Source of the DNA: Lewinellaceae bacterium
GTDB lineage: Bacteria; Bacteroidota; Bacteroidia; Chitinophagales; Saprospiraceae
Assembly (NCBI GenBank): GCA_020636215.1
Contig: JACJYG010000007.1
Location: 248,001-312,000 of the forward strand
DNA length: 64,000 bases
Direction: 5' to 3'
Shown: in pieces, positions 1 through 9,617 of the stretch
Layout of the letters: every line of letters starts with the position of its first letter
Position numbering within the stretch: the first letter of the stretch is position 1
Notes under the pieces: generated by a model
Seen by the model: the letters and a program-made list of their open reading frames with translations, nothing else
Databases searched by the model: none
Told to the model about the DNA's origin: nothing
Program-made: the position numbers and the translations under genes

Positions 1-535
1 TTTTATACATGGCGAACATGCGCAACAGCTGTGCTTCCTTGGGGGAGAGTTTGTATTTCTCCTCGTTTGGGCCATCGATATCAAACGTCAGGATGCGAAG
101 AGGGTAGTTGAAGTGATATTTGCCGATGTTGAATTCCTTGACATCTTCTCTGGGGTCGGCTTTTGACAAGCTTCGCTTTAGGATAGCCTGAATGCGGTAG
201 AGTAATTCCTCAGAATTGAAAGGTTTGGTGATATAGTCATCTGCTCCGATCTTAAATCCTTGAAGGACATCATCTTTCATGGCTTTAGCGGTCAGGAAGA
301 TGATGGGCATTGTCTGGTCTTGTTCACGGATTTCTTTAGCCAGGGTGAAGCCATCTTTTTTGGGCATCATAACGTCAAAGATGCAGAGGTCAAATTCCCC
401 TTTTTTATAGCTTTCCAGGCCCTGGATACCATCTGTAGCTAAAGTTACTTCATAATCGTGCATTTCCAGGTAAGACCTCAGAACATCACCGAAATTCTGA
501 TCATCTTCTACCAGGAGGATTTTATTATTTGTCAT
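1..535 (-). CDS. Response regulator, OmpR type (C-terminus outside the window)
   Basis: Cytoplasmic two-component response regulator. The 178 visible residues are an N-terminal receiver domain (acidic pocket near LLVEDD, phospho-acceptor Asp in DVMMPKKDGF, the LTAKA switch segment, and TKPF with the conserved Lys) followed by the start of an OmpR-type winged-helix domain (the KLSPKEAQLL segment). The window ends inside that DNA-binding domain. The start is the ATG read leftward from 535, which lies 29 bases after the kinase stop, so the two genes should be co-transcribed and form a phosphorelay pair. Family and role are secure; the target genes cannot be told from the sequence. Confidence 0.93.
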   Translation of the reverse strand, partial: MTNNKILLVEDDQNFGDVLRSYLEMHDYEVTLATDGIQGLESYKKGEFDLCIFDVMMPKKDGFTLAKEIREQDQTMPIIFLTAKAMKDDVLQGFKIGADDYITKPFNSEELLYRIQAILKRSLSKADPREDVKEFNIGKYHFNYPLRILTFDIDGPNEEKYKLSPKEAQLLRMFAMYK

Positions 536-564
536 ATTCCGTTGGTTATTTTCTTTTACTGGAG

Positions 565-2091
565 TTATTGTTTAAACGGAAAGAACAGGATAAAACTACT
601 GCCCTTGCCCAATTCACTTCTCACGTCGATCTGCCCTTTGTGGGCTGTCATCATTGCCTTGACATAACTCAGGCCCAGTCCGAAGCCTTTTACGTCATGC
701 AGGTTGCCAGTGTGTACGCGGTAGAATTTATCGAAAATGTGTTTGCGCTGTTCTTTGTTCATTCCGATACCCTGGTCGGCCACTTCTACCTCCACGCCAT
801 TGGGTGCGTTTCGGGTGTGCACCGTGATGGCGGGCTTATCGGGTGAATATTTGTTGGCGTTATCCAGCAGGTTATTGATGATATTGGAAATATGGGTGCT
901 ATCGCCTTCCACAATCGGGTTATCTGCTTCCAGGACGGCCGTTGCCGTACCTTCTTTCTTTTCCACTTGCAGGTTGATGTTTTCCAGGGCAGAAATGATG
1001 ACATCGTGCAGGTTGACCTCAGAGGATTTCAGGGAAAAGTCACGCTTATCGATCAACGCCATCTGCAAAACTTTCTCCACCTGACTATTCATACGTTTAT
1101 TTTCCTGTTTTATTATGTTGGCGAAGCGCCGGAGCTTTTCTGAATTGCCGGCAATAATAGGGCTGGTGATGGAATCGGCGGCCAGGGAGATGGTCGCGAT
1201 AGGGGTCTTAAATTCGTGGGTCATGTTGTTGATGAAGTCGGTCTTCATCTCTGATAATTTTTTTTGCCGGAATATTACATGGATAGTATAGGCAAAAGAA
1301 AACAGGATAATTGTCGTAAAGAAGATAGATCCCAGGAAATTTAGCCAAAGGGATCGCCAGACAAAGCTGGTGCGGGCCGGGAAGTGGATCATGAGCAGGC
1401 CCGGCGAGGGCATATCTTCGGGGAAGAGGTCCACTTTATAGCGGGAGTTGTAGATGTTGCGGTAGCCCGGCAGGATTTCTTTGGGCTGGGCGTCTTCCAC
1501 AACATAATGCCCATCAACGATGATGAAGCTTTTCTTTTCGCGGGAAAAAACCCCGTAGTTGAAATCGGTATCAATACCACGATTGCCCAATTCCTGTTTC
1601 AGCACCCCGTTGATGTGTTGCAGCTTGATTCTTTGTTCAAGCGGGAATTCCCGGGTATTCTGCTGGAAGTATACCATCAGAGAGCGGTAGGTATTGTCTT
1701 TTCGCGCCATGCACTGGGAGCAGGTGCAGGGATTGGCGAATTCAGCCATGAGTTCGTCCAGCAAGGAGCTGTGGCTGAGTTTGGGAGATAACATGGGCCG
1801 CCCGTCTTCACCCGAATAATCCAGTGTGAATTCGGGTTTGCCCTCCCCGGTATTGTCGTGTTCTTCGTAATAGGCCGTTACGAAGCCGTTAATGGAATGC
1901 TGAAAAACCTCCCGGTTTTCCTCGGCTTCCAGGCGGCGTACAACAGTATTGAGGGCGGCAAAAACGTTTTTTTCGAAACGCTCTTCATTGACTTTGACGG
2001 CTGTTCGGATGAGGTCCATTTGCAGGACTACCACGCCAATGACCGCTGCGCTCATCAATCCAATAATTGCCCAAATAGCTTTTTTATTCAT
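565..2091 (-). CDS. Sensor histidine kinase with two membrane segments
   Basis: Membrane sensor kinase of 508 residues. A first membrane helix (about residues 5-28) is followed by an extracytoplasmic sensor region (about 30-242), a second helix (about 248-274), a HisKA dimerisation domain with the phospho-acceptor His292 in the THEFKTP H-box, and a HATPase_c domain with N-box (NNLLDNANKYS), DQGIGM and GFGLGLSYV G-boxes. The sensor region carries a CxCxxC cluster (Cys122, Cys124, Cys127) that is unusual for this position and could bind metal or sense redox state; that is inference. It sits directly upstream of the response regulator, its likely partner. A TAACTTTG -7 element reads leftward at 2165-2158, 67 bases from the start, but has no clear -33 partner. 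Confidence 0.95.
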   Translation of the reverse strand: MNKKAIWAIIGLMSAAVIGVVVLQMDLIRTAVKVNEERFEKNVFAALNTVVRRLEAEENREVFQHSINGFVTAYYEEHDNTGEGKPEFTLDYSGEDGRPMLSPKLSHSSLLDELMAEFANPCTCSQCMARKDNTYRSLMVYFQQNTREFPLEQRIKLQHINGVLKQELGNRGIDTDFNYGVFSREKKSFIIVDGHYVVEDAQPKEILPGYRNIYNSRYKVDLFPEDMPSPGLLMIHFPARTSFVWRSLWLNFLGSIFFTTIILFSFAYTIHVIFRQKKLSEMKTDFINNMTHEFKTPIATISLAADSITSPIIAGNSEKLRRFANIIKQENKRMNSQVEKVLQMALIDKRDFSLKSSEVNLHDVIISALENINLQVEKKEGTATAVLEADNPIVEGDSTHISNIINNLLDNANKYSPDKPAITVHTRNAPNGVEVEVADQGIGMNKEQRKHIFDKFYRVHTGNLHDVKGFGLGLSYVKAMMTAHKGQIDVRSELGKGSSFILFFPFKQ

Positions 2092-2356
2092 GGATTGTCG
2101 ACAAGTTTTCTTCTATTATAACCCCTTAGGTGGGGAGATATTTTAAAAAAGACCTTACAAAGTTAGGGTTTCAAGCTTCGCCCCGGGCCAGTTTAACAGT
2201 CTTTTAACTTCCGGCTTTATGGCGCTGGCTTTTGTACACAAAAGAGTTATCAATTGTTAAATCAGGAATGTGTAAATTGCTTTTCATGCCTGCCATGAAA
2301 TATTCTTATTGCAGGAGAATTGAAAAAATAATTTTTTATAGCCTGAGCATAAATGG

Positions 2357-2364
2357 TATATTTG
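2357..2364 (+). promoter_or_regulatory. Candidate promoter of the giant adhesin (-7 box TATATTTG)
   Basis: The 583-base gap between the divergent kinase and adhesin genes holds no gene. This site matches the Bacteroidota -7 consensus TAnnTTTG exactly; the -33 region is only a T-run (about 2332-2338). It would give a leader of about 300 bases before the adhesin start. The leader contains the stretch TTAATTACCTCCTTTT at 2515-2530, which resembles the anti-Shine-Dalgarno tail of 16S rRNA, and a run of eight or more C at about 2615. Confidence 0.4.
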
Positions 2365-2674
2365 CCATCTGAATACGAGCGCCCGGGAACACATTATTCG
2401 TTCTGGATGCATTGACTCCCCAAGAAACTACAGCTGGAAATTTTGCCTGCGAGAGGGTGAAAGATACAGTAAATGACTACAACAAAGCGACTGTATCATG
2501 GCAGCTGTTTCGCCTTAATTACCTCCTTTTAGCAGTACTCTGAAACCTCAATTTGAAACGGAAAAGGTTTTTGCTCGTATGCACATTGGGTTTATCCTTT
2601 TCAAGATTGCCCTTCCCCCCCCAAAAACACAATGCCCTGAAAAATTACAGTAAGAAAAATCCTGATTAGTTATT

Positions 2675-5600
2675 GTGAAAAAAACGGACATGAAGAGAAA
2701 TCTACTTTTACTCCTCCTTCAATTATTTACGATTTCAGTAAGTATGGGGCAGTTGCCAGGGCCCTGCCCTCCGAACACTCCTGCACCTGTGGCACCCTTT
2801 TGTGCTCAAACCTGCACGGTTTGCGGAGCCGGGCTGGACGGGTATGTCGGTATGAATGCCAATACGCCTAACTGGGAAGCACCGGCGGATTTTTGTGCGC
2901 CACAGTTTCACAGTGTGCAATGGTTAGCATTTGTAGCTGGTTCTACAAGCATCACTTTTAATTTTACGCCTTTTAACTGCCAGAGCGCGGCCGGCAACGG
3001 CCTGCAGGTGCAGGTGTACGGAAGTACGGATTGTAGCACCTGGTTTCCAGTGTCGAATTGCGATCCGGCGGTCAATGAAAACCAGACCACTACGCTGAAC
3101 GCCAGCGGCCTGGTGCCGGGGGGCACTTATTTCTTCGTTATCGATGGAAATTCGGGAGATGTTTGCCAGTTCCAGATCGATGTGGTCAGTGGTTCTACTG
3201 TGGCGCCCAATGTAGTGGGTACGCCGGTCATCTCCGGCCCCACCACGATCTGTACGGGCGGCCTTGGCACCTATACGGCAAATGGGGTGACCGGCGCCGG
3301 GTATTATAACTGGACGCTCAACGGTACGCCGATCGGCGATGGCTCCAATCAGGTAATGGTGGATTTCCCAAGTACTGGTAGTTACCAGCTTTGCGTGACC
3401 CCGGGCAACTCCTGTTACGGCGATGGCGCCAACGCTTGTATCACCATTCAGGTCGGGCCGTTGCCATTGGAAGTGCTCAATATTACCCGTTGTTTCGAAG
3501 ATCTGCCCTACATCTACCAGGGCATGGTATTCAGCACTGCCGGGGTTTATAACTTTGACTATGTCCGGCCAGATGGTTGTGTGCAACCAGTGCGCCTGAC
3601 CCTCAACGTGGTCGGCCCCATACCCGATACCGATATTTCTGCCGATATCTGCCAGGGGGAGGTTTATAACTTTGGCGGACAAGCTTATGGGCAGACCGGG
3701 TATTTTACCAAGACCTTTAACTCCTTTCAGGGTTGTGATTCGGTCGTTCACCTGACCCTTACCGTCCACGCCCCTGATTTCACGAACCTTGGCTTTATCG
3801 ATCACTGCCAGTTGCTCGGGCCGTATTACGTAGGGGCGACTCCTTTCAATCAAACAGGGCCAATCAACGTGTTATTACAAAATCAATTCGGTTGTGACAG
3901 TACTGTGGTCGGATACCTCAATATAGTTAGCCCCGAATTCGTCTTTATCGATACTACGATCTGTGAAGGAGAGGTGGTGGAACTGGGCAATTTCGCCTAC
4001 AGCCAGACCGGCAACTACCAGGATTCCTACGAATATCCGGATGGGTGTAATAATACCTTTCAGCTCAGCCTCACCGTTTATGCCCCGGAAACCTTTATCG
4101 ATACCGTTGTCTGTGCCGGAGAAAGTGTACAGGTGGGCAATTCTACTTACTCCGCCACCGGAAATTATACCAAAATATTACCGGCGCAGTATCTCGGTTT
4201 GGGGTGCGATAGTACGGTTCACCTCAACCTGACGGTTTTGGCCCCCATTCTGACGAACATTCAGGCAGCGATCTGTGAAGGGGAGTCTTACACGCTGGGC
4301 AGTTCCACTTATACCCAATCCGGTGTCTATAATGAGGTGCTTCCGGCCTCCAATGGTTGCGACAGTACGGTTCGGCTTACCCTCACGGTGTATCCCAATG
4401 TGGCAACAACCTTGAACGAAGAGGTCTGTTTCGGTTCCTCTTTCACGGTCGGTGATTCTACGTTCACCCAGGATGGCGCCTACGAGGTTATTTTGCAATC
4501 GGCCCGAGGCTGCGATAGCACGGTAACCCTGAACCTTAATGTAAAGGATGCCATCCTGACGGTGCTCAATGAATCCATTTGTGACGGAAGCAGTTTTACG
4601 GTAGGCGGGATTGATTTCAGTACGGCCGGCGCCCACGAAGTAGTGCTATCCGCTGCCGATGGCTGTGACAGCACGGTGACCCTAAACCTGACCGTACTGG
4701 ACAATCCGGAGACGGTGCTCAATCCTTCTATCTGTCTCGGACAGAGTTATACCGTCGGCAATTCCACCTATAACCAGTCGGGGACCTACACCGACGTATT
4801 GCCCGCCGCCAATGGCTGTGACAGTACCGTCACGCTTAACCTGAACGTACTGGGCCCGATCATAAACAACATTACCCGGAGGATATGTACCGGACAGGCC
4901 TATACTGTTGGGAGTACTACTTTCAATCAGGCAGGGATGTATACCGTTACCCTGACCAACAATATCGGGTGTGATAGTATCGTCAACCTTACCCTGACGA
5001 TTGAAGATGTCATTCGCGATACGCTGGTGACATCGCTCTGTGAAGGAGAGAGCTACACGGTTGGCAATAATACCTACTCCGCCACTGGTTTTTACGACAA
5101 TGCATTTGTTACATCTGCCGGTTGTGACAGCGTTTTCTACCTCGACCTCACGATCGTCCCTACACGTTATGCTACAGTCGATGCCGTGATTTGCGATGGA
5201 GAAAGCGTGATGGTGGGGGGGAATTCCTATACTACCACCGGTTCTTTCCAGGAAACGCTGGTATCCGCTGAGACGGGTTGTGACAGTATTGTCAGTCTGA
5301 ACCTGACGGTGCTGGATGTACCAGTCACCGTTTTGAACGAGCAAATCTGTGAAGGGGAGAGCTATCCGGTCGGAAGTTCCAACTACACGGCCACCGGCAG
5401 CTATTCAGATACTTTGGTGGCAGCCAACGGCTGTGACAGTATTGTCTTTTTGGACCTTCAGGTACTCGATGTCCCGGCCACCGGGCTTTCTGAAGAGATC
5501 TGCGATGGCGAAAGCTTCCTGGTCGGGAATTCCACCTACACGACAACCGGCGTTTACGTCGACACCCTGGTTGCCGCGAATGGCTGCGATAGTATCGTCA

Positions 5601-6265
5601 CACTGGACCTACTGGTCAAGGATGTGCCGGAAACCAACCTTGTTGCAGCAATCTGCGAACTGGAGAGCTATCAGGTGGGCAATTCCGTTTACACCAGCTC
5701 AGGTACTTATCAGGATATCTTCACCGCAGCCAACGGCTGTGACAGTATCGTTAACCTGGAACTCACGGTGTTCCCTATCCGCTACCGGACACTCAACAGC
5801 AGCATATGTGCGGGCGGCTCCTATACGGTTGGAAGTTCCACCTACACTCAAACCGGGACCTATGTCGATACCTTAATTTCCGTGGTGACAAATTGCGACA
5901 GTATCGTAACCCTCAACCTTACGGTGACGGATTTCTACGAGGTCAACCTGGACGAAACAATCTGTGAGGGGGAAAGCTTTACGGTTGGCGCCAATGCCTA
6001 TACCCAAACCGGGCTTTATTCGGATGCATTCATCTCTTCCGATGGTTGCGACAGTATCGTCAATCTGAACCTTACGGTGCTGCCGCTGCGCTATCAGACG
6101 GTTGATGCGACGATCTGTGATGGGGAGTCTTTTGCAATGGGAGGGATTGACTACTTCGTCAGCGGCACCTACATGACTACCCTGACGGCTGTCGAAACGG
6201 GTTGCGATAGCATCGTCACCCTCAACCTGCAGGTCAACCCGGTATTTGAGACCAACCTGACATAA
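2675..6265 (+). CDS. N-terminal half of the giant repeat adhesin
   Basis: 1196 residues. The first start is GTG (2675); an ATG at 2690 directly before the lysine/arginine and leucine-rich signal peptide (MKRNLLLLL) is at least as likely. After the signal peptide comes a Cys-rich domain (about 30-180, with FNFTPFNC and VPGGTYFFVIDG segments resembling bacterial pre-peptidase/CBM-like beta sandwiches), then an Ig/PKD-like domain (about 180-265), then 18 repeats of about 51 residues. Each repeat reads roughly ICxGESYxVG...GCDSxVxLNLTV and carries two cysteines. The first four repeats are degenerate, the later ones very regular. As it stands the product ends at ETNLT and lacks any sorting tail, so it would be secreted across the inner membrane but not anchored by T9SS. 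Confidence 0.8.
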   Translation: MKKTDMKRNLLLLLLQLFTISVSMGQLPGPCPPNTPAPVAPFCAQTCTVCGAGLDGYVGMNANTPNWEAPADFCAPQFHSVQWLAFVAGSTSITFNFTPFNCQSAAGNGLQVQVYGSTDCSTWFPVSNCDPAVNENQTTTLNASGLVPGGTYFFVIDGNSGDVCQFQIDVVSGSTVAPNVVGTPVISGPTTICTGGLGTYTANGVTGAGYYNWTLNGTPIGDGSNQVMVDFPSTGSYQLCVTPGNSCYGDGANACITIQVGPLPLEVLNITRCFEDLPYIYQGMVFSTAGVYNFDYVRPDGCVQPVRLTLNVVGPIPDTDISADICQGEVYNFGGQAYGQTGYFTKTFNSFQGCDSVVHLTLTVHAPDFTNLGFIDHCQLLGPYYVGATPFNQTGPINVLLQNQFGCDSTVVGYLNIVSPEFVFIDTTICEGEVVELGNFAYSQTGNYQDSYEYPDGCNNTFQLSLTVYAPETFIDTVVCAGESVQVGNSTYSATGNYTKILPAQYLGLGCDSTVHLNLTVLAPILTNIQAAICEGESYTLGSSTYTQSGVYNEVLPASNGCDSTVRLTLTVYPNVATTLNEEVCFGSSFTVGDSTFTQDGAYEVILQSARGCDSTVTLNLNVKDAILTVLNESICDGSSFTVGGIDFSTAGAHEVVLSAADGCDSTVTLNLTVLDNPETVLNPSICLGQSYTVGNSTYNQSGTYTDVLPAANGCDSTVTLNLNVLGPIINNITRRICTGQAYTVGSTTFNQAGMYTVTLTNNIGCDSIVNLTLTIEDVIRDTLVTSLCEGESYTVGNNTYSATGFYDNAFVTSAGCDSVFYLDLTIVPTRYATVDAVICDGESVMVGGNSYTTTGSFQETLVSAETGCDSIVSLNLTVLDVPVTVLNEQICEGESYPVGSSNYTATGSYSDTLVAANGCDSIVFLDLQVLDVPATGLSEEICDGESFLVGNSTYTTTGVYVDTLVAANGCDSIVTLDLLVKDVPETNLVAAICELESYQVGNSVYTSSGTYQDIFTAANGCDSIVNLELTVFPIRYRTLNSSICAGGSYTVGSSTYTQTGTYVDTLISVVTNCDSIVTLNLTVTDFYEVNLDETICEGESFTVGANAYTQTGLYSDAFISSDGCDSIVNLNLTVLPLRYQTVDATICDGESFAMGGIDYFVSGTYMTTLTAVETGCDSIVTLNLQVNPVFETNLT

Positions 6266-8102
6266 GAGATCTGCGACGGCGAAAGCTTTACGGTCGGCGC
6301 CTCCACTTACACGGCCAGTGGCATCTATCAGGATGTTCTTTCTTCTTCCAACGCCTGCGACAGCGTTGTCAATCTGAACCTTACGGTACACCCTATTCCG
6401 GTGACTGGCCTGGTGGAAGTCATTTGTTTTGGGGACAGCTATTCGGTCGGCTCCTCCTCCTATTCCGCCAGTGGCCAATATCAGGACATTCTGACGGCCG
6501 CCACCGGTTGCGACAGTATTGTAAACCTGGAGCTGACGGTACGGGACGAAATTGCCACAGCACTCACCCAGGTAGTGTGTTACGGCGATGATTTCACGGT
6601 TGGCGCTTCTACTTACGCGGCAAGCGGCATTTATGTGGATACGCTGGTGTCGCAGGCTACGGGCTGCGACAGTGTCGTAACCCTCAACCTGACGGTGCGC
6701 GACGAGATCCGCACCAACCTGGCGGAGGAAATTTGTGATGGAGAGGACTTTACCGTAGGTACATCTTCCTACACTTCCAGCGGTATTTTTGTGGATACGC
6801 TGGTTTCGCTGGCGACTGGTTGCGACAGCATCGTCACGCTGGACCTAACGGTGCATCCGATTCCTGAAACGAACCTGGTGCAGGAGATCTGTGATGGAGA
6901 GTCTTTCCCGGTAGGTTCTTCCAATTATACTACAACGGGTGTTTATCAGGATATACTGGCCTCCGTAGTAACCGGTTGCGATAGTATCATCAACCTGGAC
7001 CTGACGGTGCACCCCATACCCGTAACCAATCTGGTGGGCGTGATTTGTTTTGGCGACAGCTATCCGGTGGGCGCTTCCACCTATTCGGCCAGTGGCCAAT
7101 ACCAGGACGTACTGACCGCCGTCACCGGCTGCGACAGTATCGTGAATCTGGCGCTGACGGTGCGGCAGGAGTTGACTACAGCACTCACCCAGGTGGTTTG
7201 TTACGGCGATGATTTCACGGTTGGCGCTTCCACTTACGCGGCAAGCGGTACTTATGTGGACACGCTGGTGTCGCAGGCTACCGGCTGCGACAGTATTGTT
7301 ACGCTCAACCTGACGGTGCGCGACGAGATCCGCACCAACCTGGCGGAGGAAATTTGTGATGGAGAGAACTTTAGCGTAGGTACATCTTCCTACACTTCCA
7401 GCGGTATTTTTGTGGATACGCTGGTTTCGCTGGCGACTGGTTGCGACAGCATCGTCACGCTGGACCTGACAGTGTACCCGATTCCGGAAACAGCTCTGGT
7501 TCAAGAGATCTGTGATGGAGAGTCTTTCCCGGTAGGTTCTTCCAACTATACTACAACTGGTGTTTACCAGGATGTATTGACCTCCGTAGTAACCGGCTGC
7601 GATAGTATTGTCAACCTAAACCTGACGGTACATCCCATCCCGGTAACGAATCTGGTTCAAGAGGCCTGTGATGGCGAAACCATAACTATCGGTTCCTCTA
7701 CATACACTACCACCGGCCAATATCAGGACGTACTGACCTCAGTTGTAACTGGCTGTGATAGCATTGTCAACCTGGCTTTGACGGTACACCCCATTCCGGT
7801 AACCAACCTGGTACAGGAGATTTGCGATGGCGAAAGCTTTGGCGTTGGTTCCTCCACCTACATGGCCAGTGGGGTTTATCAGGATATCCTAAGCTCAGTA
7901 GTAACGGGATGTGACAGTATCGTGAACCTGAACCTCACGGTCAATGAAGTGTACAGTATTGTGCTCGATGAAGATATTTGTGAGGGAGACAGTTTCCCGG
8001 TTGGGGTTAACAGCTTCTCTCAGACAGGTACCTATACAGAGGTGCTTACTTCGGCAGAAGGCTGCGATAGTGTGGTGACGTTGAACCTTAGTGTTTACCC
8101 CT
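3479..8102 (+). repeat. Array of about 30 tandem protein-coding repeats (~153-156 bp each)
   Basis: Counting the motif pair IC-x-GE/GD and GCDS gives 18 units before the internal stop and 12 after it. Units of about 50-52 residues differ mainly in length of the loop before GCDS. Homogeneity rises toward the 3' end, as expected for expansion by unequal recombination. Confidence 0.9.
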
Positions 8103-9382
8103 GCACACTGGAATACCAGGTGGCGCAAACCAATGCCAGTTGTGCGGGCTTATCGGATGGCGACATCACCTTTGAGTTATTGGTGGGCACCCCGCCTTAT
8201 CAATACACCTGGCAGTCGCTCTCAGGAGGACAGAATGGTTCCGGTATTTTGGACGGCAACAATCTGAGCCAATTAGTAGAAGGCCTGCCTGCGGGGCAGT
8301 ATCAGATCAGCGTTGTAGACAGCTCTCCTTTCAGCGTATCTGCTGCTTTTACGATAACGATAACGGAACCTGCGCCGGTCGATATTTCCCTCCTGTTATC
8401 CCAATACAGTAATTACAACACCAGTTGCGATGGGGAATCGGATGGTTCTATCGATGCGACGGTAACGGGGGGGACGCCGCCCTACAACTACAATTGGAGT
8501 ACGGGCGGCCGGGAAGAAGGCCTTGATGATCTGCCTGCCGGGGCTTACTCGTTAACGGTCAGTGACCAGCACTCCTGCCCTGATTCGGCTAGTGCGGTAT
8601 TGAATGCGCCGCCCCCGCTGTCGGTTGCGCTTCAATCTATCGATCCACTCTGCTTTGGCGATGAGGAAGGGATCATTATTGTAGATGCTGTAAATGGAGG
8701 GGTTGGCCCCTACCTATACAGCCTTGATGGTTCTGCATTCACCGGGACCCCACAGTTCAGCAATCTTGGAATTGGGGTGCATGATGTACAGGTGCAGGAC
8801 GCTAATGGCTGTATCTGGGAAGATGAAATAGGGATCAATCAGCCGGAGCAGCTGGTCGTGGAACTGGGCGATGACCTGGAGATCGACCTGGGCGACAGTG
8901 TCCGCCTGTATGCACAGACTACCTATCCAGTTAATCAGTATAATTGGGAATCCGCCATAGGCCTGAGTTGCGAGAATTGCGCCGACCCCTTTGTTCGGCC
9001 TTTAGAAACCATGGCTTTTAGTGTAAGGGTTTCGGATGAGAACGGCTGTACGGCCTTCGACCGAATTACCGTATTCGTTGACCGGCGCCGCAATGTGTTC
9101 ATACCGAACGTCTTCTCACCGAATGGCGATGGGCAGAACGATGTCTTTACGATCTTTGCCGGCCCGGAAGCGGTGCGTGTAAAAACTTTCTACGTTTTCA
9201 ACCGCTGGGGCGAGCCGATGTACGAATTATTTAACTTTGAACCCAACAACCCGGCTTTTGGCTGGGACGGCACCCATCGGGGCGAGTTGATGAATGGTGG
9301 TGTCTACGTCTACATGGCGGAGATCGAGTTTGTGGATGGGGTTACAGAATTGTATAAGGGTGATATTATGTTGCTGCGATAA
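6401..9382 (+). CDS. C-terminal half of the giant adhesin: repeats, SprB modules, CHU_C sorting tail
   Basis: 993 residues from the first ATG after the internal stop; the same frame is open from 6266. It contains 11 complete repeats of the adhesin type, then three SprB-like modules (each with a Cys-x-G-x-x-D-G start and a TPPYxYxW-type strand, about 8130-8820), an Ig-like segment, and a final domain of about 95 residues starting VFIPNVFSPNGDGQND. That last domain is the gliding-motility-associated/T9SS type B sorting tail. With no signal peptide this piece could not be exported on its own, so the half is only useful if the stop is read through or is an error. Confidence 0.8.
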   Translation: MTGLVEVICFGDSYSVGSSSYSASGQYQDILTAATGCDSIVNLELTVRDEIATALTQVVCYGDDFTVGASTYAASGIYVDTLVSQATGCDSVVTLNLTVRDEIRTNLAEEICDGEDFTVGTSSYTSSGIFVDTLVSLATGCDSIVTLDLTVHPIPETNLVQEICDGESFPVGSSNYTTTGVYQDILASVVTGCDSIINLDLTVHPIPVTNLVGVICFGDSYPVGASTYSASGQYQDVLTAVTGCDSIVNLALTVRQELTTALTQVVCYGDDFTVGASTYAASGTYVDTLVSQATGCDSIVTLNLTVRDEIRTNLAEEICDGENFSVGTSSYTSSGIFVDTLVSLATGCDSIVTLDLTVYPIPETALVQEICDGESFPVGSSNYTTTGVYQDVLTSVVTGCDSIVNLNLTVHPIPVTNLVQEACDGETITIGSSTYTTTGQYQDVLTSVVTGCDSIVNLALTVHPIPVTNLVQEICDGESFGVGSSTYMASGVYQDILSSVVTGCDSIVNLNLTVNEVYSIVLDEDICEGDSFPVGVNSFSQTGTYTEVLTSAEGCDSVVTLNLSVYPCTLEYQVAQTNASCAGLSDGDITFELLVGTPPYQYTWQSLSGGQNGSGILDGNNLSQLVEGLPAGQYQISVVDSSPFSVSAAFTITITEPAPVDISLLLSQYSNYNTSCDGESDGSIDATVTGGTPPYNYNWSTGGREEGLDDLPAGAYSLTVSDQHSCPDSASAVLNAPPPLSVALQSIDPLCFGDEEGIIIVDAVNGGVGPYLYSLDGSAFTGTPQFSNLGIGVHDVQVQDANGCIWEDEIGINQPEQLVVELGDDLEIDLGDSVRLYAQTTYPVNQYNWESAIGLSCENCADPFVRPLETMAFSVRVSDENGCTAFDRITVFVDRRRNVFIPNVFSPNGDGQNDVFTIFAGPEAVRVKTFYVFNRWGEPMYELFNFEPNNPAFGWDGTHRGELMNGGVYVYMAEIEFVDGVTELYKGDIMLLR
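6406..7647 (+). repeat. Recent duplication of a four-repeat block (period 621 bp)
   Basis: The four repeats at about 6406-7026 recur almost unchanged at 7027-7647. For example TTACGGCGATGATTTCACGG occurs at 6580 and again 621 bases later, and the order of unit subtypes (CFGDSY, CYGDDF, CDGEDF/CDGENF, CDGESFPVG) is the same. 621 bases equals 207 codons, so the duplication keeps the frame. Confidence 0.85.
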
Positions 9383-9407
9383 GTCGGAGAACGGCTTTTT
9401 CATCCGG

Positions 9408-9440
9408 AAGCCCAACTGATTTACTCGGTTGGGCTTTCGG
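9408..9440 (+). terminator. Rho-independent terminator after the adhesin
   Basis: Perfect 9-bp stem AAGCCCAAC / GTTGGGCTT with an 11-base loop, followed by TCGGCTTTT, starting 26 bases after the adhesin stop. Confidence 0.75.
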
Positions 9441-9617
9441 CTTTTATGGCTTATGGAGAGTCCAGGCTGCGTAAACCATTTGCCATTGGTATTGTTTTTT
9501 CGGGGGTCGGCCCTTTATTTACCATTGCTACAAAGAAATTACCTCCCAACAAGCTCTTACGTCAATGGAGGCCGATTTCGGTTTTACTTTTTTTATTTGG
9601 TAAAAGCTCTTTATTTT

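Larger units (their letters stand above)
2675..9382 (+). pseudogene. Giant T9SS-exported repeat adhesin, split by one in-frame stop
   Basis: Read through, this is a single 2235-codon frame interrupted only by TAA at 6263-6265. Both sides stay in the same frame and the repeat pattern continues across the stop without loss: the residues after it restart exactly at the repeat motif EICDGESFTVG. Sister repeats have CAAGAGATCTG where this site has TAAGAGATCTG, so a single C-to-T change explains the stop. The intact protein would have a signal peptide, an N-terminal domain, about 30 repeats, SprB-like modules and a CHU_C-type sorting tail. Alternatives are a sequencing error or stop readthrough; the two halves are described separately. 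Confidence 0.6.

Noticed and set aside
2924..3853. Long minus-strand frame of 309 codons, with similar ones at 4178-7504
   Set aside because: Antisense images of the adhesin repeats; no signal peptide or domain.
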